Below, in pieces: positions 28,760-37,551 of a stretch of DNA of 60,944 nucleotides. The stretch's first letter is position 1. Each line of letters opens with the position of its first letter. This DNA is from Lachnospiraceae bacterium (GTDB lineage Bacteria > Bacillota > Clostridia > Lachnospirales > Lachnospiraceae). The position numbers and the translations under genes were made by a program. Where the stretch lies: the NCBI GenBank assembly GCA_024694055.1, contig JAILKC010000063.1:1-60944 (forward strand), given 5' to 3'. Below the pieces are notes generated by a model. The model made no database searches. It had not been told where the DNA came from and saw only the letters and a program-made list of their open reading frames with translations.

Positions 28760-30298
28760 ATGGCACAGATACAAGTGAATGATCTGACATTTTCTTATGA
28801 CGGAAATGCCGATGATGTTCTTAAGGATGTGACATTCAATATTGATACGGATTGGAAACTGGGACTTATAGGCAGAAATGGAAAGGGCAAGACTACTTTG
28901 CTGAATCTTTTGATGGGACGTTATGAATATCGTGGCAGTATCAAGACAGACACACGATTTGATTATTTCCCATATCAGGTGTCGGAATCTGATCTTACGC
29001 AGAATACCGCGGATCTTTTTGAGAAATGGAAACCGCAGATTGAACTTTGGCAGGTGTTGATTCAGATGAGCGATCTTAAGATGGATCCGGAATGTCTGTA
29101 TCGTCCTTTTGGAACGCTAAGTTTCGGAGAACGCACCAGACTCATGCTTGCAGTGTTGTTCGCAGCAGATAACGAATTTCTCCTGATCGATGAGCCAACC
29201 AATCATCTGGATAGCAGGGCACGTGATATCGTGAAAGATTATCTTGTTTCAAAAAAAGGTTTTATTCTTGTTTCACATGACAGAGATCTTCTTGATGGTG
29301 TATGTGATCACGTTCTTGTACTGAATCGTTCATCAATAGAGGTTCAGACAGGTAACTTTTCATCCTGGTGGGAGAACAAGGAGAAGAAAGATGCTTTTTC
29401 TCAGGCCGAAAATGAGAAGCATCTTAAAGAAATTGGAAAGCTGAGGGTAGCTGTCGACAGAAGCAGCAGATGGGCAGAGAAAAACGAGAATACAAAGATC
29501 GGATTTGATCCGATTAAAGAGCCGGAAAGAAATATTTCTACCAGATCATATATAGGTGCCAAGACTAAGAAGATGCAGGCACGTGTAAAATCTTATGAGA
29601 AGAGGATCGGTCGTGAGATTGAAGAGAAAGAAGGCTTGCTTCAGGATATCGAGAAGGTGTCTGAACTTAAGTTGGAACCACTGAGATTCCACAAGGAGGT
29701 ACTTGTCAATGCATATGATATGTCGCTACGGTATGACGGTGTTTCTGAGGAATTGTTCTCCGGATTACGTTTTCAGGTAAAAAGGGGCGATAGAATAATT
29801 CTTTCGGGTGATAACGGATGTGGAAAATCGAGTGTACTAAAGGCAATACTTAAGAAACTGAATTATGGTGATTATGCCAAAGGATCCGGATTGCTCATAT
29901 CCGGTGATCTTGATGTATCATCCGGCATGAAAATATCGTATGTCAATCAGGATACATCATTTTTATCCGGCTCTCTTCGAAAACTCTGTGAGACCCAAGG
30001 CCTTAATGAAAGCCTGTTTCTTGCGGTACTAAGACAGCTTGATATTGGGAGGGAGCAGTTTGCAAAGAACATGGAGGATTTTTCCGAGGGTCAAAAAAAG
30101 AAAGTCCTGATAGCAGCGAGCCTGGTTACACCTGCGCATCTGTATATATGGGATGAACCGCTCAATTATATCGATGTATTCTCGCGGATGCAGATTGAAA
30201 AACTAATCTTGAAGTATGAGCCTACAATGCTGTTGGTCGAACATGATATCAGATTCCAGGAAAAAGTGGGAACAGATATTGTAAATATTTGCATTTAG
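28760..30298 (+). CDS. ABC-F family ATPase, Lsa-like (antibiotic-resistance ribosomal protection type)
   Basis: Two ABC domains: 'LGLIGRNGKGKTTLLNLLMG'/'LSFGERTRLMLA'/'LLIDEPTNHLDS' and 'LSGDNGCGKSSVLKA'/'FSEGQKKKVLIA'/'YIWDEPLNYIDV'; no TM; N-term 'NIDTDWKLGLIGRNGKGKTT' resembles Lsa group. Confidence 0.88.
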   Translation: MAQIQVNDLTFSYDGNADDVLKDVTFNIDTDWKLGLIGRNGKGKTTLLNLLMGRYEYRGSIKTDTRFDYFPYQVSESDLTQNTADLFEKWKPQIELWQVLIQMSDLKMDPECLYRPFGTLSFGERTRLMLAVLFAADNEFLLIDEPTNHLDSRARDIVKDYLVSKKGFILVSHDRDLLDGVCDHVLVLNRSSIEVQTGNFSSWWENKEKKDAFSQAENEKHLKEIGKLRVAVDRSSRWAEKNENTKIGFDPIKEPERNISTRSYIGAKTKKMQARVKSYEKRIGREIEEKEGLLQDIEKVSELKLEPLRFHKEVLVNAYDMSLRYDGVSEELFSGLRFQVKRGDRIILSGDNGCGKSSVLKAILKKLNYGDYAKGSGLLISGDLDVSSGMKISYVNQDTSFLSGSLRKLCETQGLNESLFLAVLRQLDIGREQFAKNMEDFSEGQKKKVLIAASLVTPAHLYIWDEPLNYIDVFSRMQIEKLILKYEPTMLLVEHDIRFQEKVGTDIVNICI

Positions 30299-30367
30299 AG
30301 TGTATGATACAATCAATATCAGGCCTTTAAGTATTTTTATGTATATAGATAATGAGATGATGAGACA

Positions 30368-31072
30368 ATGACACGAATTGCAGTATGTGATGATGAGGAG
30401 AAGATTCGCAGGGATATAGCCACTAAGGCAGGAAAGGCTATATCCTTTGCCGAGATCAGTCTTTTTGAAAATGGACAGGTACTTGTCGACAGTTTCAAAA
30501 AGGCTTCTTTTGATATTGTTCTTTTGGATATTGATATGCCTGAGATAAACGGACTTGATGTCGCCGGGCTTATACAGAATGCAGTTCCTAAACCTCTGAT
30601 CATTTTTGTCACAAGTCATGATGAACTGGTTTATGACAGCCTTAGATTTCATCCCTTTGGATTTGTAAGGAAGACTCATCTTGAGGAAGAACTGGACCGG
30701 GTGTTTGCAGATGCGGTAGCAGAGATGAATTCCAGAGAGAAGAGTATTTCAGTTCATACTGCCCGGGGCGATGTGAGACTAAGGCTTAAAGATGTACTGT
30801 ACTTTGAAGCAGATGGAAACTACATTAAGGTTTTTGTGAAGGATGAGTCAGATGAAGCCACGTACAGATTCAGAGACACCATGCAGGCTTTGGAAGCGAC
30901 ACTTGTGTCTGATGGTTTTGTGCGTGTTCATAAGGGCTTTTTGGTAAATAGTGAGGCAGTGAAGATATTTAATTCTGATAAATGTATTTTGACAAATGAT
31001 ATGGAAGTCCCCGTAGGACGTTCATTTTGCGATGAAGCCCGCAGAGAATTCATGAGGAGCACGATTAAGTGA
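30368..31072 (+). CDS. LytTR-family response regulator
   Basis: REC 'RIAVCDDEEKIRRDI...VLLDIDMPEINGLDVAGLI'; LytTR 'LKDVLYFEADGNYIKVF...FVRVHKGFLVNSEAVK'. Confidence 0.92.
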   Translation: MTRIAVCDDEEKIRRDIATKAGKAISFAEISLFENGQVLVDSFKKASFDIVLLDIDMPEINGLDVAGLIQNAVPKPLIIFVTSHDELVYDSLRFHPFGFVRKTHLEEELDRVFADAVAEMNSREKSISVHTARGDVRLRLKDVLYFEADGNYIKVFVKDESDEATYRFRDTMQALEATLVSDGFVRVHKGFLVNSEAVKIFNSDKCILTNDMEVPVGRSFCDEARREFMRSTIK

Positions 31073-31827
31073 TCGGAAGAAATAGGAAAACTGAGGCACA
31101 GTACGAAGAACTCCTTCAGAAATATGACAGACTTTATGCAATGCATTCCGAACTGGAGTTTCAGATGAAGGAAATAAAAGCCAACACGGACAGTATCAGG
31201 GAGCAGGATGAGGAAATCCGAAAGCTTCACGAAAACATACGGGCCATAAAGCATGATATGAAAAATCATCTTATGGTCACACTTTCATACCTGAATGATA
31301 ATGATCATGAGTCGGCGAAGCAGTACATTTCGCAGATATTAAATAAGTTGAATGCAGTTCACAGTTACATAGAAACAGGAAACTCATTGCTCAATCACAT
31401 ACTGAATGAGAAACTGAGTCTTGCCCGTGATAAGGGAATTGATATTAAGGCAGAGGTTGAGAATCTGGAGTTTAGGAATATGGAAAGCGTAGATTTTTCC
31501 GCGCTTTTAACAAATCTTCTTGATAATGCGATTGAGGCAAGTGTTGAGGAGATAGAGATAACTCAAGAAAAAAAGGCTTCCGGCTTTAATCCCGAACTGA
31601 CAGTTTCCATATCAAAACGGCGTGAATATGAAACTATTGTAGTAAAAAACAAAGTGTCAATATCTGTACTGGAAAGTAATCCTGAGCTTAAAACCTCCAA
31701 GGAAGATAAGGAAAATCACGGCAGAGGAGTAGCCCAGATAAGACAGATCACAGAGAGATATAACGGAATGTGCGACTTTTATGAAGAAGACGGATTCTTT
31801 GTTGCATGTGCGTTTATCCCTGTATAG
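31069..31827 (+). CDS. GHKL-domain sensor kinase, no apparent membrane domain (GTG start)
   Basis: 'IRAIKHDMKNHLMVTLSYL'; 'LLTNLLDNAIEAS'; 'KENHGRGVAQIRQITERYNG'; 4-bp overlap with RR. Confidence 0.85.
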   Translation: MIGRNRKTEAQYEELLQKYDRLYAMHSELEFQMKEIKANTDSIREQDEEIRKLHENIRAIKHDMKNHLMVTLSYLNDNDHESAKQYISQILNKLNAVHSYIETGNSLLNHILNEKLSLARDKGIDIKAEVENLEFRNMESVDFSALLTNLLDNAIEASVEEIEITQEKKASGFNPELTVSISKRREYETIVVKNKVSISVLESNPELKTSKEDKENHGRGVAQIRQITERYNGMCDFYEEDGFFVACAFIPV

Positions 31828-31842
31828 TACCGTTCATCCCAC

Positions 31843-31871
31843 ATCCCTTGTAAAGAGAAATTACAAGGGAT
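31843..31871 (+). terminator. Hairpin between GHKL kinase and ABC operon, possible terminator/attenuator
   Basis: ATCCCTTGTAA-N7-TTACAAGGGAT perfect 11-bp stem; T-rich tract (TATTCTTGTTTTT) downstream. Confidence 0.6.
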
Positions 31872-31892
31872 ATTCTTGTTTTTGAGATCGAT

Positions 31893-32789
31893 ATGATTAA
31901 TTTTGAAAATGTATCCAAATTCATACTGGAAGATATTTCCTTCAATCTTCCCAAGGGCGAAGTGGTCGGTCTTATCGGTGCAAGCGGTACGGGCAAGACA
32001 ACTCTTGTAAAGCTTGCAGCCGGGATCCTTAAGCCGGAGCATGGGAGAGTGAGCGTGCTTGGAAAGAATCCTGTATTGAATCGTGGGAAATATTCCACAA
32101 GAGTTGGTGTATTCATGACCGGAATACCCGTGCTTTCCGAAAGTGATTCAGCTCTAAACGGAATAGGAATCCTTGCCAAAATGTATGATATTCCGGAATT
32201 GGAATTTCAAAAGCGATATGATGAACTGTCACAGCTTTTTGGGTTCAGGACTTATGAAAGAGAGAGGCTTAAGGAACTGTCAGTTGGTCAGAGGAGAAGG
32301 ATAGAGCTGGCAGCTACATTTATTCCGGAACCGGAACTTCTTCTTTTGGACGAACCGGAGATTGGGTTGGATGAAGAGGCAAAGCAGACTTTGGAAGAAG
32401 TGATTAAGGAAAGGGCAGAACGTGGTATGACCGTTCTGATCACATCTCACGATCTACAGAGTATTTCCAATCTCAGTACGAGAATTATGATTCTGTCCCC
32501 GAACAGTGGGAAGCATAGCGGAATGATATTCTACGGAACTGAAGATGTGCTGCGACACAGATTTCTTCCTGTCAATCGTATGACAATAAAATACGAAGGC
32601 AGTATACCCATGGTGGATGATCTGCCTCTTGTAAAGTACAGCCTTACGCATGATGAATTTATCTGCGAGTATGATGAAAGATATGTTTCGTCGTCGGAGA
32701 TACTGACGGTTATTATGAAACATACCAGGGTTACAGATATCAAAATTAAGAAACCAGACCTCGAACAGATTATTTTAAGAGAAAGATGA
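31893..32789 (+). CDS. ABC transporter ATP-binding protein
   Basis: 'GLIGASGTGKTTLVKLAAG'; 'LSVGQRRRIELAATF'; 'LLLLDEPEIGLDEEA'. Confidence 0.9.
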   Translation: MINFENVSKFILEDISFNLPKGEVVGLIGASGTGKTTLVKLAAGILKPEHGRVSVLGKNPVLNRGKYSTRVGVFMTGIPVLSESDSALNGIGILAKMYDIPELEFQKRYDELSQLFGFRTYERERLKELSVGQRRRIELAATFIPEPELLLLDEPEIGLDEEAKQTLEEVIKERAERGMTVLITSHDLQSISNLSTRIMILSPNSGKHSGMIFYGTEDVLRHRFLPVNRMTIKYEGSIPMVDDLPLVKYSLTHDEFICEYDERYVSSSEILTVIMKHTRVTDIKIKKPDLEQIILRER

Positions 32790-32808
32790 GTCTCAATGTG
32801 GAGGAAAA

Positions 32809-33798
32809 ATGAGTTTCATTGAAGTAAGTAACATCAGTAAAACCTATAAGATCAGTAAGCGGAAAAGCGGAGTTCCCGGGATGCTCGCAAATCTGTTTGT
32901 GCCCAAATACGAGAATAAGGAAGCTGTTAAGAATGTCAGCTTCAGCATAGAAAAGGGTGAGATGGTCGGTTTTGTAGGCCCAAATGGAGCCGGAAAGTCA
33001 ACCACCATCAAGATGCTTTCGGGTATCCTGTATCCTGATACCGGAGAGATAAATGTGTCCGGGCTTATTCCATATAAACAGCGCAAAGAATATGTGAGCA
33101 GGATTGGCGTAGTCTTTGGTCAGAAATCTCAGCTTCAGTGGGACCTGCCCGTAATAGACAGTTTTGAACTGTTAAAGGCCATTTACAGCATACCTGATGA
33201 TGTTTATAAGAAGAATCTTGACAGATATATGGAAATGCTGGATATGGATAAGTTTATCAAACAACCGGTAAGACAGCTTTCTCTTGGACAGAGGATGAGA
33301 GCGGATATTGCGGCGGCACTTTTACATTCTCCGGAGATAGTATTCTTTGACGAACCAACGATCGGTGTGGATGTTGTGGGTAAGGATGCAATCAGAAATT
33401 TTATAAAAGATCTGAATGCTGAGGATGGCGTGACAATGATATTTACTACCCACGATATGCAGGATATAGAGAAAACCTGTAACCGATTGGTGATAATAAG
33501 TGAAGGCTCAAAAATATATGATGGAACCTTGGATGGTGTGAGAAAGCTACACGGTTCTTCAAGGCAGTTGGATGTGTACTTCATGAATGATTCTGAGGTG
33601 GCAGAGATCCCCGATGTGGAGATTGTAGAAGTGGATAAGAGACACAGTCAGTTTATCTTTGACGGTAAGAAGGTACATATAAATGACCTTATGAGCCATC
33701 TGCTTGGAACCTATAATGTAAAAGATATTAATATTTCCGAGCCTGATATAGAGAGTATCATAAGAAAGATTTACAGCAGAGAGAAGGTGGCGGGATGA
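32809..33798 (+). CDS. ABC-2-type transporter ATP-binding protein
   Basis: 'GFVGPNGAGKSTTIKMLSG'; 'LSLGQRMRADIAAALLH'; 'VFFDEPTIGVD'. Confidence 0.92.
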   Translation: MSFIEVSNISKTYKISKRKSGVPGMLANLFVPKYENKEAVKNVSFSIEKGEMVGFVGPNGAGKSTTIKMLSGILYPDTGEINVSGLIPYKQRKEYVSRIGVVFGQKSQLQWDLPVIDSFELLKAIYSIPDDVYKKNLDRYMEMLDMDKFIKQPVRQLSLGQRMRADIAAALLHSPEIVFFDEPTIGVDVVGKDAIRNFIKDLNAEDGVTMIFTTHDMQDIEKTCNRLVIISEGSKIYDGTLDGVRKLHGSSRQLDVYFMNDSEVAEIPDVEIVEVDKRHSQFIFDGKKVHINDLMSHLLGTYNVKDINISEPDIESIIRKIYSREKVAG

Positions 33799-34589
33799 GA
33801 TTATCAGCATACTATGCATATGCAAAGAAACAGTTTCTCTCAAGAAGCGCCTACAGATTTGATCATCTGATGGGGATTCTGTCGACTTGTCTTCAGTTTT
33901 TTATCTTTTACGAAATATACCGGACCCTTTACGGATCAAAGGAGAGTGTTGATGGTATTACAATGTCCATGATAACAACGAATTTCGTTCTGTCGCTTGG
34001 ACTCAGTGCCATTTTTTCACCGAATGATTATTTTGTACCGGGCAGGATCTGGGATGGAAGTATATCGACAGAACTTCTTCGCCCTATGAGCTTTAAGGGC
34101 AGAATGATAGCCGAAAATGTAGGTGATGCCTGCTTTAATCTTATATTCAAATTTATACCGGTTCTGCTGATAGCAATATTCACTACCGGAATGGAAAAGC
34201 CTGCAGGAATTGGAAACATGATCCTTTTTTTGATAAGCGCTATTCTGGGCTATGGAGTTCTTTGGACCATCAGTTTTCTGGTTCAGATGACGGCCTTCTG
34301 GCTTATAAATATCTGGAGTCTGATAACCATAAAGGATGTTTTTGTAAATGTCCTTTCAGGGATGATGATTCCTCTTTGGTTTATGCCGGACTGGATGGCA
34401 GGAGTTATAAAGTTTACACCATTTGCTTCAATATATTTCACTCCGGTTCAGATCTACCTCGGACAGCTCAGTATATCGGAGATAGTATTTAAATGTGGCG
34501 TTCAGCTTTTCTGGACGGTGATCATATATGCACTTGGAAATGTTCTCTGGAACAAGGGACAGAAGAAACTTGTGGTACAGGGAGGTTAG
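33795..34589 (+). CDS. ABC-2-type permease
   Basis: 6-TM-like protein; 4-bp overlap with ATPase gene. Confidence 0.85.
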   Translation: MRLSAYYAYAKKQFLSRSAYRFDHLMGILSTCLQFFIFYEIYRTLYGSKESVDGITMSMITTNFVLSLGLSAIFSPNDYFVPGRIWDGSISTELLRPMSFKGRMIAENVGDACFNLIFKFIPVLLIAIFTTGMEKPAGIGNMILFLISAILGYGVLWTISFLVQMTAFWLINIWSLITIKDVFVNVLSGMMIPLWFMPDWMAGVIKFTPFASIYFTPVQIYLGQLSISEIVFKCGVQLFWTVIIYALGNVLWNKGQKKLVVQGG

Positions 34590-34592
34590 GCT

Positions 34593-35399
34593 ATGAGAGA
34601 TACGATACATTTGGTGGCTGTTTACAGCAAGACAACAATGAGAGCCTGGTTCCAGTACAGAGTGGATGCCTTTCTCAAATCTCTGGCAGTATTCTTAAGA
34701 GAAGCAACCGGAATAATAGTAGTATTCTTCACTTTGCTGAAATTTGATACTCTTGGCGGATGGAATATATATGAAATGTTGTTCCTGTTCAGTATACTTT
34801 TTTTGACCTATGGAATAATGATCATATTCTTTACCGGACTCAGGGACTTTGGAAAGACAGTAAGAGACGGAAGTTTTGACAGGTTTCTGCTTCGCCCGAG
34901 AGGACTTCTGTTTCAGATCATATTTGTCAATTCGGACTGGTTTGCGGCTTTGGGACACGGTGGCCTGGGAATAGCACTTTTTCTGATTTCGGCCGGAAAA
35001 GCAGGTATAAATTGGAATGTGCAAAATGCTTTATATTATGTATTTACAATTGCCGGTGGCGTACTGATACAGGGAGCGATATTTCTTTTTATTGCAGTAC
35101 TGAATATTTACCTGCTTCAGACTGACAGTCTGAAGGAAATGCTATACTGGAACATGCGAAAGTTTGCCGGATATCCGATCAGCATATTCCATAAGATCAT
35201 TCAGACATTGATGATCTATGTAATGCCCTTTGCATTTGTGAATTATTTTCCTGCACAGTATCTTCTTCGAAAAGATGATATGAACAGTTATCCGGAAATC
35301 TTTATGTATATCACACCGATTGTCGGAATAGTGATGTATCTTGTGGCATATGCATTCTGGAGATTCTCGATCAGATATTATAAGAGTTCCGGAAACTAA
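34593..35399 (+). CDS. ABC-2-type permease
   Basis: 6-TM-like protein following first permease; 'FTGLRDFGKTVRDGSFDRFLLRPRG'. Confidence 0.85.
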   Translation: MRDTIHLVAVYSKTTMRAWFQYRVDAFLKSLAVFLREATGIIVVFFTLLKFDTLGGWNIYEMLFLFSILFLTYGIMIIFFTGLRDFGKTVRDGSFDRFLLRPRGLLFQIIFVNSDWFAALGHGGLGIALFLISAGKAGINWNVQNALYYVFTIAGGVLIQGAIFLFIAVLNIYLLQTDSLKEMLYWNMRKFAGYPISIFHKIIQTLMIYVMPFAFVNYFPAQYLLRKDDMNSYPEIFMYITPIVGIVMYLVAYAFWRFSIRYYKSSGN

Positions 35400-35443
35400 A
35401 TGCGTACAGGGGCCGGATAAGCATACGCCAATTGAGAAAAATG

Positions 35444-35457
35444 CGAACAAATGTTCA
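35444..35457. promoter_or_regulatory. LexA/DinR (SOS) box upstream of uvrBA
   Basis: CGAACAAATGTTCA, matches Gram-positive consensus CGAACRNRYGTTYC except last base. Confidence 0.75.
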
Positions 35458-35480
35458 GAAATGTATAGACGTAAGTCTCA

Positions 35481-35519
35481 AAGAATGGTACACTACAAGA
35501 TGTGTACCATTCTTGTTTT
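35481..35519 (+). terminator. Hairpin with T-rich tail (terminator) between ABC operon and uvrB
   Basis: AAGAATGGTACAC-N8-GTGTACCATTCTT perfect 13-bp stem then GTTTTG. Confidence 0.75.
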
Positions 35520-35538
35520 GTGAGGATTATATACGATA

Positions 35539-37515
35539 ATGAACTTTGAATTACACTCCGATTATAAACCTACAGGCGACCAGCCGCAGGCTATAAAGGA
35601 ATTAGTTGAGGGCTTCAAAGCGGGCAACCAGTTTGAGACCTTACTTGGCGTGACGGGATCGGGTAAGACGTTTACGATGGCGAATGTCATCGCACAGTTG
35701 CAGAAGCCAACACTCATAATCAGTCATAATAAGACTCTTGCAGGGCAGCTTTACTCGGAGATGAAGGAATTCTTCCCCAATAATGCCGTGGAGTACTTCG
35801 TGTCCTACTACGACTATTACCAACCGGAGGCGTATGTGCCGTCTTCGGATACATATATTGCCAAGGATTCGTCTGTTAATGATGAGATAGACAAGTTACG
35901 TCTGTCTGCTACGGCATCACTCACTGAGAGACGTGACGTGATAGTTGTGTCGAGTGTCAGTTGCATATATGGCCTGGGCAGTCCGGATGACTATAAAGAA
36001 TTGATAGTATCTCTTCGCCCGGGACAGACCAAAGACAGAGATCATGTTATCAGAGAACTGATAGACTTAAGATATGAACGCAATGACAATGATATTGAGC
36101 GCGCGACTTTCAGAGTCAGAGGAGATACTGTAGAGATATATCCGGCGCAGGGCGGGGACAGTCTCATAAGAGTAGAGTTTTTCGGAGATGAGATAGACAG
36201 GATATCTGAAGTGGATCCCATTACCGGGCGAATGAAGAACACTCTCGAGCATATTGCTATCTTTCCTGCTTCACATTATGTTATTCCGCCGGATAAGATC
36301 AATGCGGCTTGTGACAGAATAGAAGCGGAATTAAAAGAAAGAGTAGATTTTTTTAAGCATTCAGACAAGCTTATTGAAGCACAACGCATATCAGAGCGGA
36401 CCAATTTTGACCTGGAGATGTTAAGGGAGACCGGATTCTGTTCGGGCATAGAGAATTATTCCGCTCCCATGAGCGGTCGTAAGCCCGGTGAGAGACCAAT
36501 GTGTCTGCTGGATTATTTTGACGATTTTTTGCTCATTATAGATGAGAGCCACATTTCTGTGCCCCAGATCGGTGGAATGTATGCAGGTGACAGATCGAGG
36601 AAGACTACACTTGTCGATTATGGATTCAGACTGCCGTCGGCTCTTGACAACAGACCGTTAAGTTTTACGGAATTCGAGGATCATTTGGACCAGGTTCTTT
36701 TTGTTTCTGCAACGCCGGGAGAATACGAGGCGGAACACGAACTCCTGCGCGCTGAGCAGGTTATAAGACCTACAGGACTTCTGGATCCTGAAGTGTCTGT
36801 CAGACCTATAGCCGGACAGATAGATGACCTGATAAGTGAGATAAGAAAAGAGACAGCTAAGAAGGGCAAGGTCATGATCACGACTCTTACCAAGCATATG
36901 GCGGAAGATCTCACGGATTATCTTAAGGAAGTAGGCATCAGGGTTAAATATCTTCATTCGGATATAGATACACTTGAGAGAGCACAGATAATCAGAGACC
37001 TGAGACTGGACGTGTTCGATGTATTGATAGGTATCAATCTGTTAAGAGAAGGACTCGATATTCCTGAAGTTACGCTGGTGGCCATACTTGATGCTGATAA
37101 GGAGGGCTTCTTAAGATCCGAGACTTCGCTCATACAGACCATAGGACGTGCGGCACGTAACAGTGGCGGACATGTCATAATGTATGCGGACAACATGACC
37201 GATTCCATGAAGAAAGCTATCGGAGAGACTGACAGAAGACGTGGTATACAGCAGAGATACAATGAAGAGCACGGCATCACTCCGACTACCATACAGAAGG
37301 CGGTAAGGGAACTTATCAGCATCACCAAAGAGATCACCGGGGAAGAAGCGAAGTTTACCAAGGATCCGGAGAGTATGTCTGAAGGAGAGATAAAGAAATT
37401 GCTTGATAAGATGGAGAAGCAGATGCGTAAAGCGGCGGCGGAACTTGACTTTGAGACGGCAGCAGAATTAAGAGATAAGATTGTAGAACTTCGCGAGTAC
37501 GTAAAGAAGTACTGA
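35539..37515 (+). CDS. uvrB: Excinuclease ABC subunit B
   Basis: '[41 protein letters not shown]'; C-terminal UVR motif. Confidence 0.98.
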   Translation: MNFELHSDYKPTGDQPQAIKELVEGFKAGNQFETLLGVTGSGKTFTMANVIAQLQKPTLIISHNKTLAGQLYSEMKEFFPNNAVEYFVSYYDYYQPEAYVPSSDTYIAKDSSVNDEIDKLRLSATASLTERRDVIVVSSVSCIYGLGSPDDYKELIVSLRPGQTKDRDHVIRELIDLRYERNDNDIERATFRVRGDTVEIYPAQGGDSLIRVEFFGDEIDRISEVDPITGRMKNTLEHIAIFPASHYVIPPDKINAACDRIEAELKERVDFFKHSDKLIEAQRISERTNFDLEMLRETGFCSGIENYSAPMSGRKPGERPMCLLDYFDDFLLIIDESHISVPQIGGMYAGDRSRKTTLVDYGFRLPSALDNRPLSFTEFEDHLDQVLFVSATPGEYEAEHELLRAEQVIRPTGLLDPEVSVRPIAGQIDDLISEIRKETAKKGKVMITTLTKHMAEDLTDYLKEVGIRVKYLHSDIDTLERAQIIRDLRLDVFDVLIGINLLREGLDIPEVTLVAILDADKEGFLRSETSLIQTIGRAARNSGGHVIMYADNMTDSMKKAIGETDRRRGIQQRYNEEHGITPTTIQKAVRELISITKEITGEEAKFTKDPESMSEGEIKKLLDKMEKQMRKAAAELDFETAAELRDKIVELREYVKKY

Positions 37516-37551
37516 TTGTAGTTTATGAATGTAATGTACGGAGTATGATAT

